Of a stretch of 64,000 nt of DNA, positions 27,157 to 35,891 are shown piece by piece (positions within the stretch are counted from its first letter, which is position 1; the number at the start of each line of letters is the position of its first letter). The translations under genes were made by a program, and so were the position numbers. The stretch lies in assembly GCF_048548695.1 (NCBI RefSeq), contig NZ_JBLYIF010000003.1; one strand, 5' to 3'. This stretch comes from Neptuniibacter sp048548695 (GTDB lineage: Bacteria; Pseudomonadota; Gammaproteobacteria; Pseudomonadales; Balneatricaceae). The notes below the pieces were generated by a model. It had not been told where the DNA came from and ran no database searches. It saw nothing but the letters and a program-made list of their open reading frames with translations.

Positions 27157-30100
27157 TCACTCTGGGGCCAGCGTTTCCGCGTCTATAGCCGTTGTCTCAT
27201 CCATAGTTTTGCACCTGAGCAGTTCCGCTACGCTTTCTGCTGCAAGGGGCTTATAAAAGTAATAGCCTTGGAATATTTCGCAGCCCATCGCTAACAAAGT
27301 CTGTAGTTGTGCTTTGGTTTCTACGCCCTCTGCTACTGTTTCGAGGTTAAGGCTTTTGGCCAGATTCAGGATAGTGGCGCAGATCTCACCATCTTCCTCT
27401 TTGGTAGCGCACTCCTCGACGAAAGACTGATCGATTTTTAAAATATCCAACGGCAGTCGTTTCAGGTAGTTAAGCGATGAATATCCGGTGCCAAAGTCAT
27501 CAATGGAAATATTGATATTAAGTTGCTTCAGCTGCTGCATAACCTCGATACAGCGTTCAATATCCTGAATTAAAACGCCCTCGGTGATCTCAATTTCGAG
27601 CAGGTTGCCAGGAATTGCGTAGAGGCTTAATTGCTGTTTGATAAAAGGTATCAGCTCCTCCGAAATTAAGTGTCTACCGGATATATTCACCGATACCGGA
27701 ACCACAGATAAATTCTGTTCACGCCATTTGGCCAGCTGTTTAAGTGTACTGGTGATGACTTTTTCGCCGATATGGATAATTAGGTTGCTCTGTTCGGCAA
27801 TGGGGATGAATTCGGCTGGTGAGATCAGTCCTTTTTCCGGGTGGTTCCAGCGTATCAAGGCTTCCATGGCAATAAGCTGGTCATGGGATCGAAAGACTTT
27901 TGGTTGGTATACAAGATAGAACTGATCCAGCAGCAGGGCTTTTTTAATCATCCTCTCGTAGGTGGCCGATTTGGTGGCATGTTCCGCCATATAGGGCTGG
28001 AAGATCTGGTAGGTATCTCTGCCGCTCATCTTAGCGGCATACATAGCAATATCGGCTTCCTGAATTAGGCTGTCGGCATCGACCATGCCACAGCTGGAAA
28101 CAGAGATGCCAATACTGGTGGGGATGCTATAGGACTTACTGGAGATCTCAGCAGGGCTACGCATCACGGCAAGGATTTTCTCAGCTCTGGATTGCAGTAC
28201 CTCCTCCGTAAGCTGGCCGCTAAGCAGCATGATAAATTCATCGCCACCCCAGCGCGCAATGAGATCTTCCTCACGTGAAATATCGGTTAGCCGTTTTGCC
28301 ACTTCACACAGTAATTGATCGCCAGCCTTGTGACCCAGAGTGTCATTGATCTTTTTGAATTGATCCAGGTCGAGGAAGAACAGCGCCACGGTTTGACCGT
28401 CAGTTTTGGCGAGTTGAATAGCCTCAGACAGCTTCTTCAGCAAATGGGTACGGTTAGACAGGCTGGTCAGCGGGTCTTTGTAGGCAAGGAATGTGAGGCG
28501 CGATTGTAGTTTTTGCTCCTTCGTGACGTCCCGGATATGCAGTGTAAATTCGGTCTGTGAATCTTCGCTCAAATGGCTGCTGGTGATAGTGACTTCAGCC
28601 GGGAATAGGTGACCAGAGATCCTTTGCAGGGTAATGCTGTTGCGTCGGTTAAGTACCAGACCGCTGGCAGAACTAAACAGGTGCTGCAGGCTGTGCTCTA
28701 CTTCTTCCCGGTCCTCTTCAAGGATAAAATACTGGATAAAGTGTTTGCCCAGTACTTGCTTTTTCATGCAGCCAAGGGTTCTTTCAGCGGCGTGGTTGAA
28801 TTCGATTACCTGCCCGGTACTGTCAATCGAAATGATGCAATCCATCGAAGAGTCGAGTATTGCGCTTTTGCGTTTTTCACTTGCTTTAAAGCGTCCGATC
28901 GCGTTGTCGCGCTTCATCATCTCCTGATTGATGCGGCTTATTACCTGGTTGTACTTGTGAGCGATCTGGCCCACTTCAGTGAAGGGTTCCTCGGTGACTG
29001 GTGTAGTAAAACTGCCTTGGTGTTGTTGGTGCTCCATATCGTTCAGTAGATCAATCAGCTCGGTTGAAGCGCGGTGTTCACTGATATTGAGCCCTTGCTT
29101 TTCAGCCGCCGCAGAGACGCGGAGTGGAATAATGTTGTTTGCTGCTTTAAAGAGCAGATAGCTTAGCGAGAAACTGTAAGCGCCTATGGTAGCAATGCCT
29201 AATATCTGAACTCCCAATTGCTCAATGTGATCGAGACCGGTGCCTAATAGCTCCGGTTTGGCGAACAATGCCACTGCCAAAGTTCCCCAGATGCCGGCAA
29301 AAAGATGGGCAGGGACAACGGCAAGTGCATCGTCGATCTGCCTGGCTTCGATCCACAGTGTTCCGTAGTAGACTATGGCGCCGGCAACCAGGCCGATGAT
29401 GCAAGAGGCGAGGGGGGTTACTGCATGACAGCTGGCAGTAATGCCAACTAATCCTGCGATAATACCATTGAGAATATAGCCAACATCTATATAGCGTTTA
29501 CTCGCGTAGTGCAGGGAGGAGGCCATAATGCCGCCCCAGGTAGCAGAAATGCAGGTGTTGAGTAATATGCCCGGCACCTGATCATTTAAGCTCAGCATGC
29601 TGCCACCATTAAAGCCAAACCAACCTAACCAGATCAACAGCGTGCCCAGAGCCGCCAGAGGCAGGTTACTGCCTGAAGGAAACGTCTTATTTGCAGCGTA
29701 GCGTTGTAACCTTGGCCCGATAATCAACACTGAGGCCAGGGCAACCCAACCACCTACTGAGTGCACGACAGTGGAGCCAGCGAAATCGACAAAGCCACGT
29801 GCTTCAAGCCAGCCTTGATTATTCTCATTGTAGAGACCTGCCCAAGCCCAGTGACCCGTGATGGGATAGATAAATAGATTGAGTATGGCGGTCACATACA
29901 TATAACCAAGGAAGGTCATACGCTCTGCGACTGCACCAGAAGTGAGCGTGGCGGCGGTACCGCAGAACATCATTTGAAACAAAAAGAAGCAGTATTGGAA
30001 AGCGTTGTTGTTGTCGCCAAAGAGGAAGTTATCGACGCCAAATAGCCCCGATTGACTGGTGCCAAACATCAGGCCAAAGCCAAATAACCAGAACAGTGCG

Positions 30101-30246
30101 GTGGAGAGAATAAAGTCTGAAATATTCTTGGCGGCGACATTAATGCTGTTCTTGCTGCGGGTTCTGCCGCTTTCAAGGCATAAGAAGCCCGCCTGCATCA
30201 TGAATACCAGCAGAGCGGATACAATGAGCCATAAGTTGTTCAGCAT
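27157..30246 (-). CDS. Ammonium transporter fused to PAS-GGDEF-EAL
   Basis: The 1029-aa protein joins an entire Amt/MEP/Rh ammonium channel to c-di-GMP enzymes. Residues 1 to about 390 hold eleven predicted helices and Amt signatures, including DFAGSTVVHSVGG with the first pore histidine and VVPAHLFAGIWG with the second. A short helical linker leads to a PAS domain (about 460-585). An intact GGDEF (RWGGDEF) follows, then an EAL domain with MEALIRW and DDFGTGYSS. It probably reports ammonium at the pore to c-di-GMP synthesis or breakdown. No glnK gene is adjacent. It is transcribed alone, toward ycgN. Confidence 0.93.
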   Translation of the reverse strand: MLNNLWLIVSALLVFMMQAGFLCLESGRTRSKNSINVAAKNISDFILSTALFWLFGFGLMFGTSQSGLFGVDNFLFGDNNNAFQYCFFLFQMMFCGTAATLTSGAVAERMTFLGYMYVTAILNLFIYPITGHWAWAGLYNENNQGWLEARGFVDFAGSTVVHSVGGWVALASVLIIGPRLQRYAANKTFPSGSNLPLAALGTLLIWLGWFGFNGGSMLSLNDQVPGILLNTCISATWGGIMASSLHYASKRYIDVGYILNGIIAGLVGITASCHAVTPLASCIIGLVAGAIVYYGTLWIEARQIDDALAVVPAHLFAGIWGTLAVALFAKPELLGTGLDHIEQLGVQILGIATIGAYSFSLSYLLFKAANNIIPLRVSAAAEKQGLNISEHRASTELIDLLNDMEHQQHQGSFTTPVTEEPFTEVGQIAHKYNQVISRINQEMMKRDNAIGRFKASEKRKSAILDSSMDCIISIDSTGQVIEFNHAAERTLGCMKKQVLGKHFIQYFILEEDREEVEHSLQHLFSSASGLVLNRRNSITLQRISGHLFPAEVTITSSHLSEDSQTEFTLHIRDVTKEQKLQSRLTFLAYKDPLTSLSNRTHLLKKLSEAIQLAKTDGQTVALFFLDLDQFKKINDTLGHKAGDQLLCEVAKRLTDISREEDLIARWGGDEFIMLLSGQLTEEVLQSRAEKILAVMRSPAEISSKSYSIPTSIGISVSSCGMVDADSLIQEADIAMYAAKMSGRDTYQIFQPYMAEHATKSATYERMIKKALLLDQFYLVYQPKVFRSHDQLIAMEALIRWNHPEKGLISPAEFIPIAEQSNLIIHIGEKVITSTLKQLAKWREQNLSVVPVSVNISGRHLISEELIPFIKQQLSLYAIPGNLLEIEITEGVLIQDIERCIEVMQQLKQLNINISIDDFGTGYSSLNYLKRLPLDILKIDQSFVEECATKEEDGEICATILNLAKSLNLETVAEGVETKAQLQTLLAMGCEIFQGYYFYKPLAAESVAELLRCKTMDETTAIDAETLAPE

Positions 30247-30374
30247 GCGTAAGCCCCTATGCTGCTACCCAAAAGCCGTAGCTGCTGCCAGACTATAAAG
30301 ATTTTCTAGAGTAGCGCGACGCTATAATACTGTGCAAAAAATATACCGATTAATTCAGTTTTTAGCTTTTGAAC

Positions 30375-30409
30375 AAAAAAACCGCTATCCGAATCCGGAC
30401 AGCGGTTTT
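30375..30409. terminator. Bidirectional hairpin terminator
   Basis: AAAACCGCTATCCG-AATC-CGGACAGCGGTTTT forms a stem with one mismatch, with an A-run on one side and a T-run on the other. It sits just beyond the rpsA remnant, as the real rpsA terminator sits at 33943, so it was probably duplicated with it. Confidence 0.75.
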
Positions 30410-30435
30410 ATTAATGCTCAATAAACCTGAAGGTT

Positions 30436-30543
30436 ATTGCTGGTTGCTCACCTGCGGTTTGATCAGATCACTGAGGGTGGTCGGACCTGCAACTTTAACT
30501 GCTTGGTTACCTAAAGCAGAGATGGCAGCCTGTTCATTGTCTA
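30436..30543 (-). pseudogene. Remnant of the rpsA 3' end
   Basis: The minus strand encodes NEQAAISALGNQAVKVAG and continues PTTLSDLIKPQVSNQQ-stop. This aligns residue by residue with the end of RpsA in this window (DEQAAISAVRNTEVEVAG, PTTIGDLIKQQLDNQK). Homology stops upstream at an in-frame TAG near 30556. Only about 35 codons are left and it cannot be functional. Confidence 0.85.
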
Positions 30544-30624
30544 GCCAGACAGGCTAAAAGCCAACGAATGTAGTGTTTATCTGCCCGGTGCCGCAGTGGT
30601 TTGTCAGGTGCGCTTACTGACTCC

Positions 30625-30807
30625 CTACTTATGATCGGGGCGATGTGGCTTGTTGGTGATTTTTTTGGCGTCACTTATCGCGGTTTTTTCCGCTCTCTTT
30701 TTCTTCTTCCGCTCGTTTTTCTCAGTGACGATCTTGATTGCCTCATCTTTGTTTAAACTAGGGTGTTTAGCGAGTAGCTCTGCGACCCTTTCATCAAACT
30801 TGGTCAT
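30625..30807 (-). CDS. Small basic hypothetical protein
   Basis: This 60-aa protein has a first half that looks like a short helix-turn-helix (ERVAELLAKHPSLNKDEAIKIV) and a second half that is highly basic (NERKKKKRAEKT). It may bind nucleic acid. I do not recognise the family. It is the last gene of the cassette-like run and lies between the GTTAGGC core and the rpsA remnant. Confidence 0.5.
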   Translation of the reverse strand: MTKFDERVAELLAKHPSLNKDEAIKIVTEKNERKKKKRAEKTAISDAKKITNKPHRPDHK

Positions 30808-30936
30808 TGTTGAACCTCATGCTTTGCAAGTGCAAATATAACGGGAATTTTGTGGTTGCCGAACTGGAGAGGCGCCTAACAATACGTGCGATGCCTGGTG
30901 GGTTTTGCAATACTGGCAATTATAACCGCACTTAAC

Positions 30937-31182
30937 CTATTTGGACTGCCCCCATGGGGATGTTTTTTCAAATGTAGATACGTACAGGTCCTCAACCTTA
31001 TCCCTGGCCCATTGCGTCTTGCGCAGAAACTTGAGTGAAGATTTGATAGACGGATCGCTCTTAAAACAATTGATATTCACGCGCTGAGCTAACCCATCCC
31101 AGCCGTAGTGTTCTTGCAGTTTCGTGACAACCTTTTCCAGGGTCATACCATGCAATGGATTGTTCGGTTGCTTTTCACTCAT
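30937..31182 (-). CDS. VF530-family DNA-binding protein (DUF2132)
   Basis: The 81-aa protein matches the VF530 family closely: NNPLHGMTLEKVVTKLQEHYGW, then INCFKSDPSIKSSLKFLRKTQWARDKVEDLY. The family has a SAP-like helical fold with double-stranded DNA binding reported for a Vibrio member. It sits in the cassette-like run, where such small genes are common. Confidence 0.9.
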   Translation of the reverse strand: MSEKQPNNPLHGMTLEKVVTKLQEHYGWDGLAQRVNINCFKSDPSIKSSLKFLRKTQWARDKVEDLYVSTFEKTSPWGQSK

Positions 31183-31307
31183 GCTACAAATGTACCTCTA
31201 TTAGGCGCGTGATTCGCTGGGGATACACGTCGTTAAAACCGCTCGCCCGAACCGCAGCTTTGTCTGCCCAGTCACCAAGTGGCAATGGCGCAGCAACGTG
31301 TTATGCA

Positions 31308-31589
31308 TCATCCCTTAGTCCCCCATATTTTTGACACAGCACCATTTGAACCCAGCGTGCCGACAACTACAGCAACGATGCCCATACTCGCAAATATGAT
31401 GACAGGTATCAGTGATCCCAAATCACCGGTTGAATAGGTCGCCACAACGGACACACACGATAGGAAGATAAACAGTACGCCTAGAATATTTAAAGCAACT
31501 CTGTGTGACTTCTTGTAGTTCGCTGGAACGTCTTTGGTTTCGAACAACTTCAGTATTGGCCAAAAAAATTTCGTGAGTATAGTTTTCAT
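31308..31589 (-). CDS. Small two-helix membrane protein
   Basis: This 93-aa protein has two hydrophobic segments (about residues 30-50 and 58-80) after a conserved-looking start FFWPILKLFET and ends SKIWGTKG. Proteins of this pattern are frequent in integron cassettes of marine bacteria, from memory of the family. No function is known. Its TGA stop is followed within one base by GCATAAC, the usual layout for a cassette gene and its attC. Confidence 0.65.
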   Translation of the reverse strand: MKTILTKFFWPILKLFETKDVPANYKKSHRVALNILGVLFIFLSCVSVVATYSTGDLGSLIPVIIFASMGIVAVVVGTLGSNGAVSKIWGTKG

Positions 31590-31634
31590 AATCTCTATTC
31601 TTTGAGAGCCTGCCGCTCTTTAATATAGGCTCGT

Positions 31635-31680
31635 ATATAACGCCTCAAGCAGAGGCGGCAGCTTCCTTGATGTGTTATGC
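31635..31680 (-). repeat. attC-like recombination site
   Basis: On the minus strand the 46-bp site begins GCATAAC and ends GTTATAT. Outer TAAC/GTTA and inner TCAAG/CTTGA blocks pair as two short stems separated by an unpaired 3-bp spacer on each side. A 16-nt central region lies between. This is the R''-L''-L'-R' layout of integron attC sites. The stop codon of the RRM gene lies within the first core, as in many cassettes. Confidence 0.7.
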
Positions 31681-31923
31681 CTTTTTGTCTTCAGCCTTTT
31701 TTACCCGCACTTTGTTGCCCCCAACAAGCTTATTGTTTAGGTTTTTCATGGCGGCCTTTGCCTCTCCGGTCTTTGGCATTTCAACAAATCCAAAGCCTTT
31801 AGAAATACCGCTTGAAGGGTCGATTACCAATTTACACGATTGAACATTGCCAAACTGCTGAAACAGCTGGGTCAATTCATCTTCTGTAGTTGTGCGGTCT
31901 AGATTTCTCACTAATAATTTCAT
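31675..31923 (-). CDS. RRM-type RNA-binding protein
   Basis: The protein of about 82 aa is a single RNA recognition motif with RNP2 LLVRNLDR and RNP1 KGFGFVEMP, followed by a basic tail (VRKV.. KKAEDKKA). Such small RRM proteins are often cold-induced. The start at 31923 (MKLLVRNL) gives an intact domain; the longer frame to 32037 simply reads through the heptamer repeat. It is a probable cassette gene. Confidence 0.88.
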   Translation of the reverse strand: MKLLVRNLDRTTTEDELTQLFQQFGNVQSCKLVIDPSSGISKGFGFVEMPKTGEAKAAMKNLNNKLVGGNKVRVKKAEDKKA

Positions 31924-31968
31924 ATCTACTCTAAGAGCTAGAAGCTCAGTTGTAATAATTTGAAGAAT

Positions 31969-32045
31969 GCATAACGCCCAAAGCCCAAAGCCCAAAGCCC
32001 AAAGCCCAAAGCCCAAAGCCCAAAGCCCAAAGCCCAAAGCCCAGG
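31969..32045. repeat. GCCCAAA heptamer array inside an attC-like spacer
   Basis: Nine exact copies of GCCCAAA run from 31976 to 32038, with a tenth degenerate copy to 32045. They fill the whole gap between a GTTATGC-type core (31969-31975) and the stop codon of the nucleotidase gene. Slippage should make the copy number variable. Confidence 0.95.
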
Positions 32046-32999
32046 CTAGCTGTCCGCTGCTTTTGTTTGTTCAATTTGTGTGTTTGCGATACCAAAAGGT
32101 ATATGTACCATTGGTATATCGCCAGCCTTTGATTCTAAATGACTTCTTTGGTCATCAAAGAACATATGTGGTTTCAGTTTTGACAAAATTCTATTTTTCT
32201 CCATGCCGCCAAGAAAAAACATCTCGTTAGCGCTTACCCCCCAATCCTCAAGGGTTGTAACTACACGCTCATGAGCTGGTGCATTTCTGGCAGTAACAAT
32301 AGCGGTAGTTAGCGCCCTCTTATAGTTTCGATCTTTTTCAATTTCACGATCCTCTAGTTTTTGGAGGAAAGAAAGCTTCTTGAACAGATCGGCTAAGGGG
32401 CCAGGCTTGTGGGGTACTTCAGAATTGGCGACCTCATATGCATGAAACTCTGGCAGGTCGCCACCCTTGAATATTGCCTCTGCTTCGTCATCAGCAATAA
32501 CTCCGTCAAAGTCGAACGCAATTCTTAGCTCATCGTTTTCGTCATCACTAATTACCTTGCTAGGTAACACCACTCCGCCTGGGTATCCCGCATCAATAGC
32601 ATTTTGCACATCCTCTTCATTTGCCGACAGGAATAGTGATGCGTTAAACGCGGGAATATATTCAAATGGTGACTTTCCTTCCATAAAAGCCGCCCTGGAT
32701 ATATCGAGATCATAATGTTTAATCGATCTAAAAATCCTTTTCCCTGTGGCGGCTGAGTTCCTTGACAACAACACTACTTCGACCGGTAACTGGTTAGGAA
32801 AGCGCTGATTGATTTTTAAAAATCGCTTAATAAAAGGAAAAGCAACGCCCTTCTCAAGGACCTTGTCCAAATTCTCTTCTTGAAACTTTTTATAGGCCTT
32901 CGGTCCTTCTTCAACGAAAACCGCATGCGACTCTGACAGATCAAACAGAGCACTTGATGAAACCGCTATAACCAGCTTTCTTTCAATAGGGTGCGGCAT
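32046..32999 (-). CDS. 5'-nucleotidase family protein (PF06189-like)
   Basis: The protein of about 317 aa belongs to the cytosolic 5'-nucleotidase-like HAD group: LVIAVSSSALFDL at the N-terminus, LLSRNSAATG in the middle, and FDFDGVIADDEAEAIF as the DxDG HAD motif. Later segments are TAIVTARNAPAHERV and MFFDDQRSHL, with the metal-binding aspartates. It should dephosphorylate a nucleotide or sugar phosphate. The start at 32999 follows an AAGGAG ribosome site at 8-bp spacing; a longer frame begins at 33026. It is first in the cassette-like run. Confidence 0.88.
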   Translation of the reverse strand: MPHPIERKLVIAVSSSALFDLSESHAVFVEEGPKAYKKFQEENLDKVLEKGVAFPFIKRFLKINQRFPNQLPVEVVLLSRNSAATGKRIFRSIKHYDLDISRAAFMEGKSPFEYIPAFNASLFLSANEEDVQNAIDAGYPGGVVLPSKVISDDENDELRIAFDFDGVIADDEAEAIFKGGDLPEFHAYEVANSEVPHKPGPLADLFKKLSFLQKLEDREIEKDRNYKRALTTAIVTARNAPAHERVVTTLEDWGVSANEMFFLGGMEKNRILSKLKPHMFFDDQRSHLESKAGDIPMVHIPFGIANTQIEQTKAADS

Positions 33000-33442
33000 A
33001 TAACTCCTTGAGAATTGAACAGCCAAATATACGGCATATTGTCAGAAAACTTCACGGCAATCTGTCGTATATCGTTACAAACGAAGATTGAGTTTTCAGT
33101 TTCATTAAGTTGATTCTAATAGGGTTTGTCTGGGGTTTCGTGACGTGCTCAGGCTGATTTTTTGCGGTATGTTGTCGCGATACCCATGCAGGACAGGGTC
33201 TGGTGTTAGCGGAGTGGTCACGCTCTGTGCTCATCACTTGCCCTTGTGTCGATGGGGCTGAGAAAGCGTCTTGCTTCGTTATAAAGCATTGTGTGTTGGA
33301 ACGCAAAAGCGTAGCCAGTCTCATTTGTCTGGGAGTAACGCGTGCCGCTACTGCCTGGCGGCTTGCTTGACCATGCCGAAGGTGAGACCTACAACTAGTA
33401 GTTAATGAATCGGAAACGTTGTGTCGATAGCCGGAGGTTAGG
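33000..33442. other. Gene-free spacer
   Basis: I see no convincing gene, RNA or attC site in this stretch. It separates the cassette-like run from the DUF302 gene and should hold the promoters of both neighbours. Confidence 0.5.
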
Positions 33443-33898
33443 ATGAAAGGACTACTGCTGGTTGCGCTGTGTTGGGTGGTTACCTGGCCGCTGTCTGCGG
33501 CAGAGGGGGTGATTGATGTTAAAAGTGCCTTCGGTGTTGAGGAAACGGCGGATCGTTTGCAGACTGTGCTTAAACAGAAGGGGATGAAGCTGTTTGCCCG
33601 TATCAATCATGCTCAGGGTGCTGCTTCGGTAGGATTGTCGTTGCGAGATACTGAGCTGCTGTTGTTTGGTAATCCCAAGGTGGGAAGTCCGTTGATGCGC
33701 TGTGAACAGTCTGTGGCGCTTGACCTGCCCCAGAAGGCTTTAATCTGGCAAGATGAAAATGCTCAGGTCTGGATTTCCTACAATGATCCCGGTTACCTGC
33801 AAAGTCGGCATGCGATCAGCGGTTGTGATGAGGTGTTGGCTAAGGTGGAAAAGGCTTTAGCGGCATTCGTGCAGGCAGCTGCTGGTGAGGATATGTGA
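33443..33898 (+). CDS. DUF302-family exported protein
   Basis: The 151-aa protein has a signal peptide ending LSAA-EGVID and one DUF302 domain (VEETADRLQTVLKQKGMKLFARINHA, ELLLFGNPKVGSPLM, and ISYNDPGYLQ). Domain structures show an alpha/beta fold without known enzymatic function; members are found in the periplasm of many proteobacteria. It is convergent with rpsA and shares the terminator at 33943. Confidence 0.9.
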   Translation: MKGLLLVALCWVVTWPLSAAEGVIDVKSAFGVEETADRLQTVLKQKGMKLFARINHAQGAASVGLSLRDTELLLFGNPKVGSPLMRCEQSVALDLPQKALIWQDENAQVWISYNDPGYLQSRHAISGCDEVLAKVEKALAAFVQAAAGEDM

Positions 33899-33942
33899 GG
33901 TGGTAGAGTGTAAAACCGAGTACTTTATCGCTATTAAGCAAT

Positions 33943-33977
33943 AAAAAACCGCAGCCATCACTGACTGCGGTTTTTTT
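33943..33977. terminator. Shared terminator of rpsA and the DUF302 gene
   Basis: A6-CCGCAG-loop-CTGCGG-T7 forms a hairpin with an A-run on the left and a T-run on the right, so it can stop transcription from both convergent genes. Confidence 0.85.
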
Positions 33978-34009
33978 ATGAAGCGGCTGTTGCCAGCCTG
34001 GACTTCATC

Positions 34010-35689
34010 TTACTTCTGGTTGTCCAGCTGCTGTTTGATCAGATCACCGATGGTGGTCGGACCTGCAACTTCAACTTCTGTGTTACGTACAGCAGAGATG
34101 GCAGCCTGTTCATCAGCCTGATCTTTGGCACGGATAGACAGGGTGATGCCACGGTTGCGACGGTCAACGTTAGTGATTTTAGCTTCAACTTCGTCGCCAA
34201 CGCTCAGAGCAGTCGTTGCGTCTTCGATGCGATCAGCAGAGATCTCGGAGACTTTCAGGTAGCCTTCGATGCCTTCAGCCAGCTCAACGGTAGCGCCTTT
34301 AGCATCTACTGCAGCAACTTTACCCTTGACGATGGTACCTTTGTCATTGGCCGCTGCGTACTCAGTAAATGGATCGCTTTCCAGCTGTTTGATGCCCAGA
34401 GAGATACGCTCTTTCTCTGCATCGATAGACAGGATAACCGCTTCAACTTCTTCGCCTTTCTTGAACTGACGCAGTGCAGCTTCAGCATCGGCTTCCCAAG
34501 TGATGTCGGACATGTGAACCAGGCCGTCCAGATCATCCTGCAGACCTACGAAGATACCGAAGTCTGTGATGGTCTTGATAGTGCCGGTAACTTTGTCGTT
34601 AGCCGCGAAAGATTCAGCGAAAGATACCCACGGGTTGTCAGCACACTGCTTGATACCCAGAGAGATACGGCGACGCTCTTCATCCACATCCAGGATCATG
34701 ACTTCTACTTCGTCACCAATCTGAACCACTTTGGATGGGTGGATATTTTTGTTAGTCCAGGACATTTCAGACACGTGAACCAGACCTTCAACGCCGTCTT
34801 CGATAGATGCGAAGCAGCCGTAGTCAGTCAGGTTGGTTACGCGAGCGGAGCACTTGGCACCAGCTGGGTAACGGTCTTTGATCAGGGACCATGGATCCTG
34901 ATGTAGCTGTTTCAGACCCAGAGAGATACGACCAGATTCTTTGTCGAATTTGATGATCTTAACTGTGATCTCGTCACCTGGGTTCAGCATTTCAGATGGG
35001 TGAGAGATACGTTTCCAAGCCATGTCGGTGATGTGCAGCAGGCCGTCTACACCACCCAGATCGATAAAGGCACCGTAGTTAGTCAGGTTCTTAACGAAAC
35101 CTTTAACTTCCTGGCCTTCTTCCAGAGTCGCCAGCAGTTCATCGCGCTGTGCAGAGTTAGCTTCCTGCAGAACCGCACGACGAGAAACAACGATGTTGTT
35201 ACGCTTAGGATCCAGTTTGATCAGTTTGAATTCCAGCTCTTTGCCTTCCAGGTGGTCAACGTCGCGTACTGGACGCACGTCAACCAGAGAACCTGGCAGG
35301 AAGCCCTGGATGTTGTTGATGCTGACGGTGAAACCGCCTTTAACCTTACCGCTGATGTAACCTTTAACAGTTTCTTCAGCATCAAATTTGGACTGCAGAA
35401 CTTCCCATGCTTCAGCGCGCTTGGCTTTTTCACGGGACAGACGGGTTTCACCGAAACCATCTTCTACCGCTTCCAGCGCAACTTTAACGTCGTCACCGAT
35501 TTTGATTTCCAGCTCATTCGCATCGTTCAGGAACTGGGAACGTGGAATGATGGCTTCGGATTTCAGGCCGGCGTGAACGGTTACCCAGTCGCTGTCGATA
35601 TCAACAACTTCGCCCACTACCAATTTGCCTGGAGTCATATCCAGAGACTGAAGGGATTCTTCAAACAGATCTGCAAAGCTTTCGCTCAT
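34010..35689 (-). CDS. rpsA: 30S ribosomal protein S1
   Basis: The 559-aa protein contains six S1 RNA-binding domains (for example GEVVDIDSDWVTVHAGLKSEAIIP, VKGFVKNLTNYGAFIDLGGVDGLLHITDMAW) and ends DLIKQQLDNQK. It anchors mRNA on the 30S subunit. Its length equals that of E. coli S1 (557). The usual neighbours cmk and ihfB are not adjacent; a membrane-anchored hypothetical gene lies upstream. A 200-bp leader (35690-35891) precedes the gene and could hold autoregulatory RNA, which I cannot confirm. Confidence 0.97.
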   Translation of the reverse strand: MSESFADLFEESLQSLDMTPGKLVVGEVVDIDSDWVTVHAGLKSEAIIPRSQFLNDANELEIKIGDDVKVALEAVEDGFGETRLSREKAKRAEAWEVLQSKFDAEETVKGYISGKVKGGFTVSINNIQGFLPGSLVDVRPVRDVDHLEGKELEFKLIKLDPKRNNIVVSRRAVLQEANSAQRDELLATLEEGQEVKGFVKNLTNYGAFIDLGGVDGLLHITDMAWKRISHPSEMLNPGDEITVKIIKFDKESGRISLGLKQLHQDPWSLIKDRYPAGAKCSARVTNLTDYGCFASIEDGVEGLVHVSEMSWTNKNIHPSKVVQIGDEVEVMILDVDEERRRISLGIKQCADNPWVSFAESFAANDKVTGTIKTITDFGIFVGLQDDLDGLVHMSDITWEADAEAALRQFKKGEEVEAVILSIDAEKERISLGIKQLESDPFTEYAAANDKGTIVKGKVAAVDAKGATVELAEGIEGYLKVSEISADRIEDATTALSVGDEVEAKITNVDRRNRGITLSIRAKDQADEQAAISAVRNTEVEVAGPTTIGDLIKQQLDNQK

Positions 35690-35891
35690 GAATTAGTCCT
35701 ATTTAAAAAGGCTACGAAGATCGCAGCACTTCTGCCTGCAATAACCGGCTTGCAGGGTTAGTCGTTTATCCGGTCAGGGGGCTAAGGCCGGGATCACCCC
35801 AAACTGGATAGAAAATGAGCGCGCATTATACAGAATTCCCGTATAGAAAACACTGTTAAAGAAGGAATTGCTGTGTTTTGTACGCTGAATA

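Larger units (their letters stand above)
30560..33030 (-). mobile_element. Probable integrase-less gene cassette cluster (CALIN-like)
   Basis: Five small genes of unrelated families lie on one strand, separated by spacers with integron attC features. A well-formed site is at 31635-31680. GCATAAC cores touch gene stops at 31300-31306 and 31674-31680. A GTTATGC core lies at 31969-31975 and a GTTAGGC core (minus strand) at about 30874-30880. No integrase gene is in the window. The cassette genes carry no obvious promoters of their own. Boundaries are approximate and only one site is convincing by eye, so this is an interpretation. Confidence 0.55.

Noticed and set aside
30880..31206. A second full attC around the VF530 gene (GCGCCTAAT and GTTAGGCGC cores)
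   Set aside because: The matching cores flank the gene itself instead of pairing within one spacer, so I list them only as cores.
31924..32037. N-terminal extension of the RRM protein (FGLWALG repeats)
   Set aside because: It is only translation through the GCCCAAA array; the RRM domain starts cleanly at 31923.
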